Positions 11,380 through 22,294 of a stretch of 64,000 nucleotides of DNA are shown piece by piece. The notes under the pieces are model-generated. The model did no database searches. It saw only the letters and a program-made list of their open reading frames with translations, and was not told the origin of the DNA. Positions within the stretch are counted from its first letter, which is position 1. Every line of letters begins with the position of its first letter. Location of the stretch: contig CM060961.1 of assembly GCA_030765045.1 (NCBI GenBank), positions 139,177,564 to 139,241,563 on the forward strand, given 5' to 3'. The DNA comes from Tenodera sinensis (lineage: Eukaryota > Arthropoda > Insecta > Mantodea > Mantidae). The position numbers and the translations under genes were made by a program.

Positions 11380-11660
11380 TTGTACCAACATGACTTACCC
11401 TACTAACTCTTGTACCAACTATTCTTAAAAACGCTTATTCTATCTACCTCATGTTTATTGCGATAAGCGTTTGTAGAAAGTATGTTATTACATACGTACT
11501 TCCTTGCTGCACAATAGGAATAGGAGAATGCAATAAACTTTAAGCGATATTCAAATCTTTATATAAAAAGTATTTGACAAAATGTATGCTTTAATAAGTT
11601 CCACATTTTTTGTGTAGTAATATTTGTCTAGTTCTTACGGTTTACTAGTTATACAAGAGG
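11380..11660 (-). repeat. Rep-A fragment, interrupted at its right by an LTR-like block
   Basis: Diverged reverse-orientation Rep-A 3' portion, including CTCTTGTACCAACTATTCTTA, GATAAGCGTTTGTAGAAA and, after a deletion, TCTTACGGTTTACTAGTTAT (11634). The similarity stops shortly before the LTR-like sequence at 11726. Confidence 0.55.
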
Positions 11661-11725
11661 AGGGCTACCCTCAGAAAATTTCCGTCACAAATACATTCGA
11701 ATGCACAACATATAGGGTACATTGT

Positions 11726-12110
11726 GATGCCGAGCACGGGGCACGACAAAAGACTGTTGGGGCCAAACTACTATACATTACATACCAGGCCGGCGAACAA
11801 ACAAAGGCGCAAGATCAAGCTTTCTCACATCCTCACGTGGGCGAACACGAGACAAACAACAATGGAGCAGCAACACAAAGGGTTTCCAGAGCCTTCGAGA
11901 AAGCCGTCATCGCCGGCGTGCTCACGGAAGACGAGAAAGGCCCTGTGACATCAACTCCTCTATATACGGAGGCGAGGAAACAGCACAAGAGTTACAGTTA
12001 CAGAGATGAGTAGATCAGTGCGTCAGTGAGTGCGACACAGCTGTGCGTGTGTCATCGCGTCGTGAAGAAGATTTAACAACACTGGTTTGTGTGCAGCGTC
12101 GTTCTATGGC
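11726..12110 (+). repeat. LTR-like block, diverged relative of 15429-16022
   Basis: Aligned by eye with the reverse complement of 15.6-16.0 kb. Both share a TGTGA start, GACAAAAGACTGTTGGGGCC-like and ACATACCAG blocks, ACAAACAACAAT, an A/T box (TATATACGGAGGCG, 11961-11974) followed by an AACAGCA segment, and GTGAAGAAGATTT. A TATA-like box inside a repeated block is typical of a retrotransposon LTR promoter. The 129-codon open frame crossing it (11624-12013) is probably incidental. No TG...CA boundary pair, target-site duplication, primer binding site or gag/pol was found. Confidence 0.4.
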
Positions 12111-12119
12111 TTACTTCTG

Positions 12120-12920
12120 AATACAGGATGTTCTAAAGCTTGCATTCAATTTGGTTGAACATTTAAACTAAAACTTGCTTTGGGTAAACAATGCATGTCT
12201 TTAAATTTCGCTTTAGCACCTACTAAGTTTAAAAAGGAATAGTTGTTTTATTCCGAATGTTCTACACACTAGAACTTTAAAAGAACAATTTCTAAAAAGC
12301 ACAATGTTGTTTATTTAGTCGTGGTGCACAAAATTATCATATTAGATTTCTATTTGTAGTTTTTATTTAAAAGAACATTTAAAATGTTATAGTATACCCC
12401 TTTTGCTTTAAAAATCAATTGCTCAAAACCCACGATAGTTTTAATTGTTTAAATTTGTAAAATGTCATTGAAAACTGCGTATTGCATGAAAACTACAGGA
12501 GCTTTTTAGTGAGAAAAAACATTGAGTTAAAATAATCAAACAGACAGCTGTTAAACTCAACGGCATTAGACTTTCGGTTTGTTAGACTGTTACGCATAAA
12601 ACTATATACATTAACATTGACAACGCTAATTCATAGAGATGAGATTCTTCTGTAGAGTTAAACATCGTATAAGAATGGGGTAAGGAATTAGTTTTAACAG
12701 GGAATATATTATATGAGCACAAAATATATGATGCAGAGAAATCTTAAAACCAAAAAAATGATGGTGGTTGGTTAATAGTTCATGGTATAAGCAGAGAGAC
12801 TGTTTAATTTCTTTGGCTGATTGTTTTTTACTCGAAGTACCTACACCAAGGGAGTTACAGAAAACTGGAAACCAAACTACACAAAACTATCACATTGCCG
12901 CATAAATACGGTGATAAATA
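12120..12920. other. AT-rich spacer
   Basis: No feature recognised. Confidence 0.5.
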
Positions 12921-12924
12921 AAGC

Positions 12925-13395
12925 TTAACGGTTTAACATCTTCTCGGTGACTTGCAGACTTTCGGACCCACCACATTCTTCCATAAGCTGAGATGACAGA
13001 ATAAGTCCATTTACCTTAGCTAGCGCCAATCTGTTTCAAGTTTTGGTTTTTATTAAACCTAGTTTGGAAAAAAAAACTCTTTCACAAGGAGTGTTTCTGT
13101 GGGGCAATGAAATCACTGATAATGCAACCCTCCGCCAGTTCTTTGACATCAGTACTTCCACCAAGGTGACACGTGTTTAACAGTACTCCGGAAACTGTCA
13201 GGTTCAGGCGTGTTATTTCACACGGAACATCACGTATTCCGAGTTTTCTCCGTTGCCTTCTTTATTGAGATTACCAGCTCTGGTAACAAGAGTATAAAGG
13301 GTAGAAGGATTAGTAAGATATGCAATGGTTGCCTTAGAGGGGTGGAGACAGACCATGAGGGCAAAAGTGGTGTCGCTATTTGTAATTAATTTCAT
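12925..13395 (-). pseudogene. hAT-type transposase C-terminal relic
   Basis: Reading minus-strand DNA from about 13140 down to the stop at 12925-12927 gives ALSVISLPHRNTPCERVFFS, then LIKTKT, an in-frame stop, then NRLALAKVNGLILSSQL and ESLQVTEKMLNR. The block with Leu-Pro-His, Cys-Glu-Arg-Val-Phe and Leu-Ile-Lys-Thr-Lys is the hAT C-terminal dimerisation region, which usually reads LPHSNA..ERVFS...LIKTK (family knowledge). A further open segment at 13213-13395 on the same strand may be the preceding part, but stops and frame changes separate them. No upstream catalytic domain is visible, so it is a dead fragment. Confidence 0.6.
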
Positions 13396-13440
13396 TTCGC
13401 TGGTGCGACAAAAACAGTTAAAATGATATTTCGCCGGTAT

Positions 13441-13543
13441 CGAAATTATCGTACAGTTCCATAATTATCGTACAGTTTGACAACCATGAGTACAGACATC
13501 AAATTATCGTATGCCCCCATAATTACCGTACGGGATGGCAACA
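13441..13543 (+). repeat. 58-bp direct duplication with AATTATCGTA motifs
   Basis: Two tandem units (from 13443 and 13501) each carry AAATTATCGTA, then ATAATTA(T/C)CGTACNG, then a GGCAAC/GACAAC segment. The motif therefore occurs four times within about 90 bp. It lies just beyond the hAT relic and may be part of its terminal or subterminal repeat. Confidence 0.7.
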
Positions 13544-13786
13544 TTGCTGTGAATTGTATTTTGTTTTTAATTGGTTTAACGTAATATCCATGACTTGCCA
13601 ACAAACAATTGCATAGGTATTACTTTTTTAAGACTTAACTTTAATGCATTTTGTATTTTTTGAAGTCTCGAAGAGGTTGTCCAGATTTGTACTGAAATTT
13701 ACTTCTTATATTTTCTATGTATAGGTAATGAAACTTAATTAGAACATAGACGATCAAAATAGACACTGATTCAGCAATTCTATGCC

Positions 13787-14607
13787 TTTTACTTTCTCTA
13801 CTACGTATAGTAAATTAGAGAAAGTATTGTATTCCACCCAAAAATTCGATGTAAAGATTTCACCGGAAATATATGTTTTGAGACCCCCTGAAAAAAAAAA
13901 AAAAAACAAAAAAAAAAACAACACATTTTTAGAAAAAGATCCGTCTGTCAGTCTGTGTATAGCATAACTAAAAAAAAGTCGGTTAAAAACCCAAAGTTGG
14001 TATTTAAGTTTAATGTCTTTCAAGGATGCGACACGAAGATTTTGAAGAAAACAGTCCCACCCTACGCTTTACAAGAAAAATTTTTCGAAAATTTTGATTT
14101 TCTGAAAATGGCTCTAACGATTTTGATTCAAATGTATGAGATATTTCTATGACAAACGAAATGTATATTTTGAATTTTCTGGCTATAGCCCATGAAGTCC
14201 TATTTACTCTGGATGACTTTTGCGTAACTGGTAAACCGTAAGAGATACACTAAATCGCACTATACAAAAATGTAGATCTTGCTAAAACAATTTATGTAGA
14301 GTGAACCATTTCGGAGATATTCCTGGTTATTTATGTAAGTTTTGGAGAACTTATACTTATGTCAAATGGAGTATAGCTATTCATTTTTTATATGTTAACC
14401 GTGCAAAGAGAATGGAATTTGAAAGCTGTTTAAAGCTTGACTATCGCTCAAAGCCTACTTCCTCTTGCACCTACAAGGAATTGAGCAATAAGATAATTTC
14501 TGCAAATGTTTTTCCCAACTAACACGAAGATAGAAGAATGAGAACTTGTATGAATGGTCAGTACAAAAGTAGAGAAAATCATGTGAGTGCAACATATCAG
14601 ATTTTTA
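13787..14607 (+). repeat. Rep-A copy 2 (near full length) with intact 5' hairpin
   Basis: Same landmarks as copy 1. The 5' end forms a hairpin: CTTTCTCTA (13792-13800) pairs with TAGAGAAAG (13816-13824), with an inner TACTA/TAGTA pair around CGTA. The 3' end reads GTAGAGAAAATCATGTGAG and ends in ATCAGATTTTT. The internal GT-rich region is short (13945-13957), and an A-rich run (13890-13920) replaces part of the consensus. Confidence 0.8.
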
Positions 14608-14609
14608 GT

Positions 14610-15354
<745 letters not shown>

Positions 15355-15428
15355 CGTCCATATATGTTGCCTTAAAAATTTGTTTTAAATTAGTTTATAT
15401 CGATAGAAAAAGAAATACAAAGCACATG

Positions 15429-16022
15429 TATGTTACACAGTCTGAATTCATATTTGACAAAATGACAAAATCCAGTCCCGTTAACTTTCTATCACTTTAT
15501 TGTCTTCTATACTTATCCACAAATACACAGTTTTCTTCTTCTTAAGACTGTGTACAGTCTTTCGTGATATCACAACTAGCAGCTATTTACTTCTCGTAAC
15601 CTTGACTCAGTCCTTTCAGTGCCCTAACTGTCTCTGTCTCTCGTACACTAACTCCGACAATACGATCACTCGACGGTGATCAAATCTTCTTCATGACCAC
15701 CGTACTACTGTCACACCAACAGATTCAAAACTGCAATTGTAACTCTGACTCTGCTGTTTTATCGCCTCCTTATATAGCGGGGATGACATAACACGGACCG
15801 TTCGTGAACTCCTGCAAACACGCCGGTGATGTCGTAGCCAGATCTTTTTTTAAGGCTTCCGAGAAACCCCCTTTGGGTACTGCCGTTCTGATTGTTGTTA
15901 GTCACGTACACACAAACTATCGTGCGAAAGCAGCCTGACCATGTGCACCTTTGTTTCTCACCGATCTGGTATGTGGTGTGAAGTAACATAGTCCCGCTCA
16001 TCCTTTGTTTTGCGCCGTGACA
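15429..16022 (-). repeat. Candidate solo LTR (minus strand)
   Basis: On the minus strand the block starts TGTGACGTCTGTCAC (16022 downward). It has a TATA box CTATATAAGG (around 15770-15778), an AATAAA-type polyadenylation signal about 270 bp further on (15496-15501), and ends ..GTGTAACA near 15429. Promoter and polyadenylation signal spaced like this inside one ~590-bp repeat are typical of an LTR. The left half is shared with 11726-12110. No gag/pol flanks it, so a solo LTR is the simplest reading. The TG/CA ends and target duplication were not proved. Confidence 0.4.
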
Positions 16023-16116
16023 GACGTCACAATACATTTTACAGTACAGGAAATAGAAATAAGCAGGGGAGTTACACTTGGTTGCCATCCTACATGTCAG
16101 TCAATGGCTCTTTGTA

Positions 16117-17041
16117 CAGGGTGGGTCAAAGAAACGGAAATTTTAATTTCGTTGCTATTAGTACATGGTTTATATCAGAAGACTTAGATTCATGTCATTG
16201 TTGAGCGTGATAGCTGCAATTTAGTAAACATGGAACGCTGGACTGGTGAGCAAAGAGGATTTGCTTTAAAATCTTATTATTTAAATGGTCAAGGTGCCGA
16301 AGCTGCTCGTAGGGAGTTTTGTCATTTTCAACTCCGTTGTCATGATCCTGTGTCCTCTACTCAAGAGATAAATGACTGGGTTCGCAAACCAGAAGAAACA
16401 GGCTCAACACTAAAGAAGAAACCTCCAGGTAAACCAAAATCTATTGGTACACCTGAAAATATTGAGAAAGTTAGAGTTGCTATAGTGAACAGCCCGACAC
16501 GTTCAGTCCGGAAACATTCTCTGGCACTTAACATGGATCGCTCTAGTGTACGAAGAATACTGAAGAACAATCTAAAATTTCACGCCTAAGGTGCGGTGCA
16601 ACAGCACATGCTGCACGAATCTATGACGGAACTGCAAAATTTGATTGGGAATCATGTCTTATCGAGGAATGGAAACATTCCGTGGTCTGCACGATCCCCT
16701 GATTTGTCTGCATGTAATTCCTTTTTATGGGGAGTGCCTCAAAAGTAAAGTATACATAAAAAACCCACGAAACATTGACGACCTAAAGACAGAAATTCGT
16801 GAAGAAATTGCGAGAATCCCAGTAGTTATGTTGCAAAGAGTGATGAGAAACTTTAAAGATCGTTTACAAGAATGCGCGCGTGTTGGTGGTGGACACTCAA
16901 AGGATGTTATTTTCAAGAAATAGTGGTCATAGCACATGGCGCACTATTTTCTAGATCTTCATATAATAAAAATTCATTTAATACATTATCTAAGGTTTCA
17001 TTTCACAATTTCAAAATTTCCCGTTTCTTTGACCCACCCTA
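16117..17041 (+). mobile_element. Mariner-type DNA transposon, internally deleted, 925 bp
   Basis: Bounded by terminal inverted repeats of about 28 bp. The left end is CAGGGTGGGTCAAAGAAACG. The right end, reverse-complemented, starts TAGGGTGGGTCAAAGAAACG and then has one extra G, so the arms differ at the terminal base and one indel. A TA dinucleotide flanks each side (16115-16116 and 17042-17043), the standard Tc1/mariner target duplication. It contains a broken transposase whose catalytic middle is missing. The candidate LTR at 15429-16022 ends 95 bp to its left. Confidence 0.9.
16230..16923 (+). pseudogene. Mariner-type transposase, catalytic core deleted
   Basis: An intact 119-codon N-terminal piece starts MERWTGEQRGFALKSYYLNG and ends SSVRRILKNNLKFHA at a stop (16587-16589). 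This is the helix-turn-helix DNA-binding region, resembling the DUF4817-type N-terminus of insect mariner-like transposases. The next recognisable sequence is GATAHAAR, which belongs near the C-terminal third, so a deletion removed the part with the first two catalytic aspartates. The rest (SARSPDLSA, then LKTEIREEIARIPVVMLQRV and GGGHSKDVIFKK) is spread over shifted frames and ends at 16923. The element cannot encode active transposase; it could be mobilised only in trans. Confidence 0.85.
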
Positions 17042-17043
17042 TA

Positions 17044-18085
17044 TATTCCCTTGTCTGGCGTTAGAAATATCTCTCTTTACCTCTTAGGCCTTTCCCTAAA
17101 ATGCAAGGATTTTTTTGTTGAACCAGGAATTAATTGCCGAAAGTGCCCATATCTTATTCTCTACAGTTTCAAAGTATAGTGGTATAGGTTCAGCAGTTTT
17201 TTGGGGCCTGTTTACACATCCTACACTCAGTGCCTTCTCTATAGATCCTTCTGAATCGACCATGGCTGGTCAGCAAACCAGTGGCTCTTCTACATAATGT
17301 CTTTTCGAATCATATGGATGAGTGACTTAGAAAGAGAATCACTGAATTTCTTAATTAAGATTTTCCTAATTTTTCTTCAGAGAGCTTAACCGTAGTGTCA
17401 CACAACGCCTATAGGCCAAGCTCAACGGGAGGTTGGCACCAACTAACCGGCAGGTGGAAAGATAAGAAGAGATAATTAGACGCAATAGCCATCTCATTCA
17501 GCATTAAAGCCGGAAGCGCTAGCGGGAGATAACTGGATTCTTCTGGAAGGCTCTTTCTCCCCCCTTCCCGTACGTTCTAGAGTTCTCAAGAAAATTACAG
17601 CAGCTAAGCGAGCGTGTTACAGAGTTAGCCAGTTAGTGAAATGGGAAGTGAGTTTCTGGTGCGACATTACTAGTGTTTGTGAGGACCTGCTATACACGAG
17701 ATTGGCTTCGACTCCCATCGAGTGGACACTGAAAGTAGCTAAGGATTGTTTTTGATCAGACTGTCCGCTCGCCTTCTCACATAGTATGTATGAATTAAAC
17801 TTTTCTCTTCTGAAACATTGACACCGCGAAACATATACATTTTAGCATGTAGTAAGGCATATCAGGAACATAGGAGATAGTATTTTCGTGTTCTGAATAA
17901 TGTGAAAATCATTAACTGCCAACAAGGGTGTCTGGAAACATAAATGCGAAAAAATAGACATGTGTAAGACTTAGCTCAAAGCGCTATGCATGTTTCTATA
18001 CCACCGAGTATCGAGTGTTTGATGTTCCATTTGTTGTACACAGAATCAAAATTTTAACATACTGTGATACCACACAGCCTGTGTA
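17044..18085. other. Spacer, possible second LTR-like block at ~17390-17835
   Basis: From 17390 (TGTCACACAACGCC) the sequence is GC-richer for about 200 bp and contains GTTACAGAGTTAGCCAG. It ends in an A/T-rich stretch with ATTAAAC before ACACCGCGAAACA (17835). The layout recalls a U3-R-U5 order, but there is no matching second copy, TATA box or target duplication. No protein is supported. Confidence 0.25.
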
Positions 18086-18089
18086 TTCA

Positions 18090-18165
18090 AACGTTGGAAT
18101 GTTGAATCAGACTTGAAGCATTGAGTACCATGACCAGGGATTCCAACCACGGATTCACTTTACCA
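18090..18165 (-). repeat. SINE-C fragment
   Basis: TACCATGACCAGGGATTCCA followed by ACCACGGATTCAC matches the tRNA-like head of the SINE at 37715-37860, and the sequence before it (GACTTGAAGCATTGAG) matches that family's body. Diverged and short. Confidence 0.5.
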
Positions 18166-18222
18166 TATTTTGTCACCAGGTATAGCAGTTGGCTCCTAGC
18201 TATATACACACAAACCATACGT

Positions 18223-18404
18223 TAATGCAAATAATGTAAACGATAGCGACTAAGGGTCACTGACGACAGGTAAACACGCTCTGTGAGTAATGTCTGCAAA
18301 CGCCAGCAGACTTTAATGCAAATAATGTAAAGGGTAGAGACTAAGGCTCACTGACGACAGGCAAACACGCTTTGTGAGTGATGTCTGCAAACGCCAACCG
18401 ACTG
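18223..18404 (+). repeat. Tandem duplication, two 91-bp units
   Basis: Units start at 18223 and 18314, both with TAATGCAAATAATGTAAA. They share ACTGACGACAGG(T/C)AAACACG and GATGTCTGCAAACGCCA-like blocks, with about ten differences. A plain two-copy tandem duplication with no coding content. Confidence 0.9.
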
Positions 18405-19384
18405 TATGAGGAATGGGGGAATGGTTACCTCTGACGTCCCTATCTAAAGTCCAATATTAGTAAAATTTTATTTTGTCCTGACTGTAATGTTTAGAAAGTC
18501 CTATGCCAGTTACCACCTAAGCACTCCTAATATACTGTTCTTTGTTTTCAGGAGGGGGGATCGATTCAGCATGAAGTTTGCTCCAACTAACTGATCTGCG
18601 TAGCCCGAAGAGAACTGTAAGTATTGCATTACATCTTAAACTTTTTACAAGCACACAAAGAAATAGCTGATTGAGTAATCTCTCTGATGATGACAGAATA
18701 CCTGCTTTCTGCTGAATTACAAACGATTTCTCTACGAGAGAGCTTTCAGTTACCCTCAGGACATTTGCTTTACGTGGTTATTTATAGCATTTTAATCAAA
18801 CTGAAGTCAAAACCATAATGATCTGTTTTAAGTGTTCTTTTCCTTCTTTTTGCTTAGTAGTTCGGGATCCAGAAACCATTTTATGTTTTCTTTAATTATT
18901 TTACAAATCAAACTTTTCTCCTACACCCTTTTTTAAATGAATGACAGTAATTTGCAAACCAGTATATGAAGGTTGAATACAAAGAAAACGCATGTACCTC
19001 TGCTTTAAGTCTAACCATGGACATCGCCTAAGCTAAAACCATATCTAAATAACCGCAACAGCTTTTAGCTTTTATTTTGCCCGAAGCAAATAAGCAAATC
19101 ATGACGCAAATGTGCATGAATTTTCCAACAGACACAGGTAAACTATATCTCCAAGCAAAATATACAGATAAATACTAATTAAATCTCGTATATGATATGC
19201 GTGTGTTTATCCTTTTCCAGTCAACCATACTGAGGTCTGACAACGGACAAACTAATTACTTCACTTCGGGGAAATTTAGCTTGTTAACTCCTGATTTTAT
19301 TTAGTTACAACATATGAGATAAAACAAACAAGAATAGCTGTTTTCTAGCACCACTGCTGAATGAGCGCTATTCTTCACAAACAG
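18405..19384. other. AT-rich spacer
   Basis: No gene or repeat family recognised. Confidence 0.5.
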
Positions 19385-19395
19385 GTGTCCAAGCA

Positions 19396-19965
19396 TACAT
19401 ATATTATTATCATTATCATCAGTATCAGTATCATTATCATTATCATCAGTATCATCATTATCATTATCATCAGTATCATCAGTATCATCATTATCATTAT
19501 CATCAGTATCATTATCATCAGTATCATTATCATCAGTATCATCAGTATCATCATTATCATCAGTATCATTATCATTATCATTATCATTATCATCAGTATC
19601 ATTATCATTATCATCAGTATCATTATCATTATCATTATCATCAGTATCATTATCATCATCAGTATCATCATCATCAGTATAATCAACATCAGTATCATCA
19701 GTATCATCATCAGTATCATCATCAGTGTTATCATCATCAGTATCATCATCATCAGTATCATCATCAGTATCATCATCATCAGTATCATCATCAGTATCAT
19801 CATTATCATTATCATCATCATTATCGTTATCATCATTATCATCCGTATCATTATCATTATCATCAGTATCATTATCATTATCATCAGTATCATTATCATT
19901 ATCATCATCATATCATCGTCATCATCATCATATCATCATATCATCATCAGCAGCATCATTATTAT
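19396..19965 (+). repeat. Imperfect (ATC/ATT) compound array with AGTATC interruptions, ~570 bp
   Basis: Dominated by TATCAT and CAGTATCAT units, with a higher-order pattern CAGTATCATTATCATTATCAT repeated many times. Open frames of 126-205 codons through it (poly Ile/Ser on plus, Met/Ile/Leu on minus) are repeat artefacts. Confidence 0.95.
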
Positions 19966-19989
19966 TATTAATTATTAATTATTATATCA

Positions 19990-19995
19990 TTAGTC

Positions 19996-20083
<88 letters not shown>

Positions 20084-20092
20084 CAGTAGTGT
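19990..20092 (+). repeat. (AGT)n microsatellite, ~100 bp
   Basis: Nearly perfect TAG/AGT repeat, directly after the ATC array and an ATT stretch. Together they form a ~700-bp trinucleotide cluster. Confidence 0.95.
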
Positions 20093-20186
20093 CGTTAAAC
20101 AATAATAAACCAAGTCTTTGTGAGGATAAAGACAAAGATAATACGTTAATGTTCAGTCATTAAGCTTAATTTAATACTAAACTAAC

Positions 20187-20455
20187 TAAACCCTAGCGCC
20201 ACAGCACAGGAAGGGCAGCCCAGCCGCTGTGTCCCCCCCCCTCTGTCCATTGCAGGCGTCATTGGTGGGGTGCAGTATTGGAGAGTGGGACGTGGTCACG
20301 CCCCGAGCCCTCCCGCCAGTTATGCGGCCTTCACGACCTGGGACCGCTACTTCTCCATCAAGTAGCTCCTCAATTGCCCCCCCCGGGACATAACGAGGCT
20401 GAGTGCACCCCCTTCCAGACCTCACAGCGGGGGAAAATCCCCATGCTAGTACCGG
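20187..20455 (-). repeat. SINE-B copy 4
   Basis: Reverse-orientation copy of the SINE-B body. It ends on the right at CCCCATGCTAGTACCGGGG, just before the expected B box, so it is truncated within the tRNA-like head. Confidence 0.75.
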
Positions 20456-20459
20456 GGAA

Positions 20460-21540
20460 ATACGACGAAAATATACGAGAAAATACAACTATAATATGAA
20501 AAATGACAAGAAAATGATAAAAGCCGTTAAAAAGCCAAAATATGCTTTATATGAGCCTTGAGAACTGCATAATTTTAATCAACATTGATAAAATTGTGCT
20601 TTGCATATATTTTTCATGGAAGAAAACCACAAACCAAACTATGACGTCATAAACATCCGGGCTGTGGTTATCATTGCTTGACCTAATGGGTAGAGGTTAA
20701 CCATGAAACCCTGGGCTTTATCTTCTCAAAAATAAGTTTGAAAATGTCATATTTAACGGGAAAATGTAAGTCAGTTGGAGAATTTAATGTCATTAAATGA
20801 TTAGAGGATCGCCACAGTAGGCCGAAGTCCATGGTGTTGTATTTTTCAGTCTCGTTCTACTTTAGAGTAATGTTGATTATCTCTATTTAATAATATAAAA
20901 TTAATCTATGTTTGTGTGTTAAACATACGATTTATGCTACATAAATTTTTCTCATTTTAAATAAGAAAGTTATTGCTGAAAATGCCTTTACCAGCCTCCC
21001 ACTAGAAAACATGGTGTAAACAAACTGCCAGCTATTTTTGGTTGTAAAGAACACAGAGGCAGCTATTGACTTTCCCTTTCTCCAAGCTGACTTAGTCTCG
21101 CTTTCAATGCAGGTATCATTTACGGAATCCCTAAGGCGAAGTTCTCTCATGAGCCTGGGACATTTTTGACACTTGAAGAAGCGCTATTTCACGAGACCCA
21201 AAATTCTCTGCTCGTATCAAACAGAAATTGCTCACTGCCCGTTCCGACATCATTTCCTCTGCTGCAAATCATTCCGCTACAAGTGGATGGGGCTAAGCTA
21301 ATAGCCGCACGCTAACGAACTGTGAAATAACATAGCTTCACCTGAAGATGCACATTTACTTTGGTGACTTGTTGCTCCTTTTCGAGTTTTCCTACCATCT
21401 ATATAATCGATCTATTCGTCAATATTTATGTAATCAAGGGTCAAGCAAAACTCACCCTTACATTTTGGGTTGGAAAACATATTTAATATAAAGCAAGGAC
21501 AGGTAGGTTCGTTTGTTTTGTTTCTCTGTTGCATACAGCG
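20460..21540. other. AT-rich spacer
   Basis: No gene recognised. A 72-codon minus-strand frame at 20932-21150 has no known motif. Confidence 0.45.
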
Positions 21541-21544
21541 AATA

Positions 21545-21661
21545 GGGAAGTTATTGTAAGCAATGTGTTCTACTCAAAGGTTTTATACCGAAATTTCAGT
21601 GGAAATGCATGTTTTGAGACCCCTGAATAAAAAAATTCATGTTTAGTAAAAGGCGTGTGTC

Positions 21662-21726
<65 letters not shown>

Positions 21727-22290
21727 AAACACAATAACTCAAAAACGAAAATTCGGTTAAATACCAAACTTGGTATTTAAGTTCGGCAATTTCCAGGAAT
21801 GCGACACGCAGCTTTTCAAGAAAATCCCCACGCTAGACTTATATTCACATATAACTTTTTTCAAAAATTGTGATTTCCTCATAAAGGGCTCTAACCATAT
21901 TGATTAAATTCTACAAGACATTTTGATGATAAATGAAATGTGCGTCCTCAATATCCTCGGAATGTTCTCAAAGTCCTCTTCCACTGGCAACCGTAAAACA
22001 TAGGCGAAATCTTAGTACACAAAAATTTACATCTGGTTAGAGAACAATAATTTGTCAAATACCTTGTCTTTTCGTTGGTAGAGTGAATTGCTTGTCATTT
22101 GTTTGAATTTTCCAACACCTACACTTTTCTCAAATAGAAATACTTTATTGGTTGTTTTTATCTTTTGGCTATGCAAAAAGAACGGAATTTCAAAGCCAGC
22201 TTTAGAAGATTTGACTATCCCTTAAAGCTTACTGAATTCCCATATTCCCCCTTGTACAAGAAAATTACTGATACTGTAATTTCTGAAAAT
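21545..22290 (+). repeat. Rep-A copy 3 (diverged) containing (GT)31
   Basis: Matches Rep-A across GTTTTGAGACCCCTGAATAA, ACTCAAAAACGAAAATTCGG and GGTATTTAAGTT. The GT tract at the usual internal position is expanded to a perfect (GT)n at 21663-21725. Similarity fades toward 22290. Confidence 0.65.
21663..21725 (+). repeat. (GT)n microsatellite inside Rep-A
   Basis: About 31 perfect GT units at the position where the other Rep-A copies carry a short GT/CTGT tract. Confidence 0.97.
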
Positions 22291-22294
22291 GACG

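Noticed and set aside
11624..12013. 129-codon host protein
   Set aside because: Overlaps the LTR-like block with a TATA box. The related block at 15.4-16.0 kb does not conserve the frame, only the nucleotides.
19361..20105. 126-205 codon Ile/Ser/Met-rich ORFs
   Set aside because: Produced by the ATC/ATT and AGT arrays; no sequence outside the repeat supports them.
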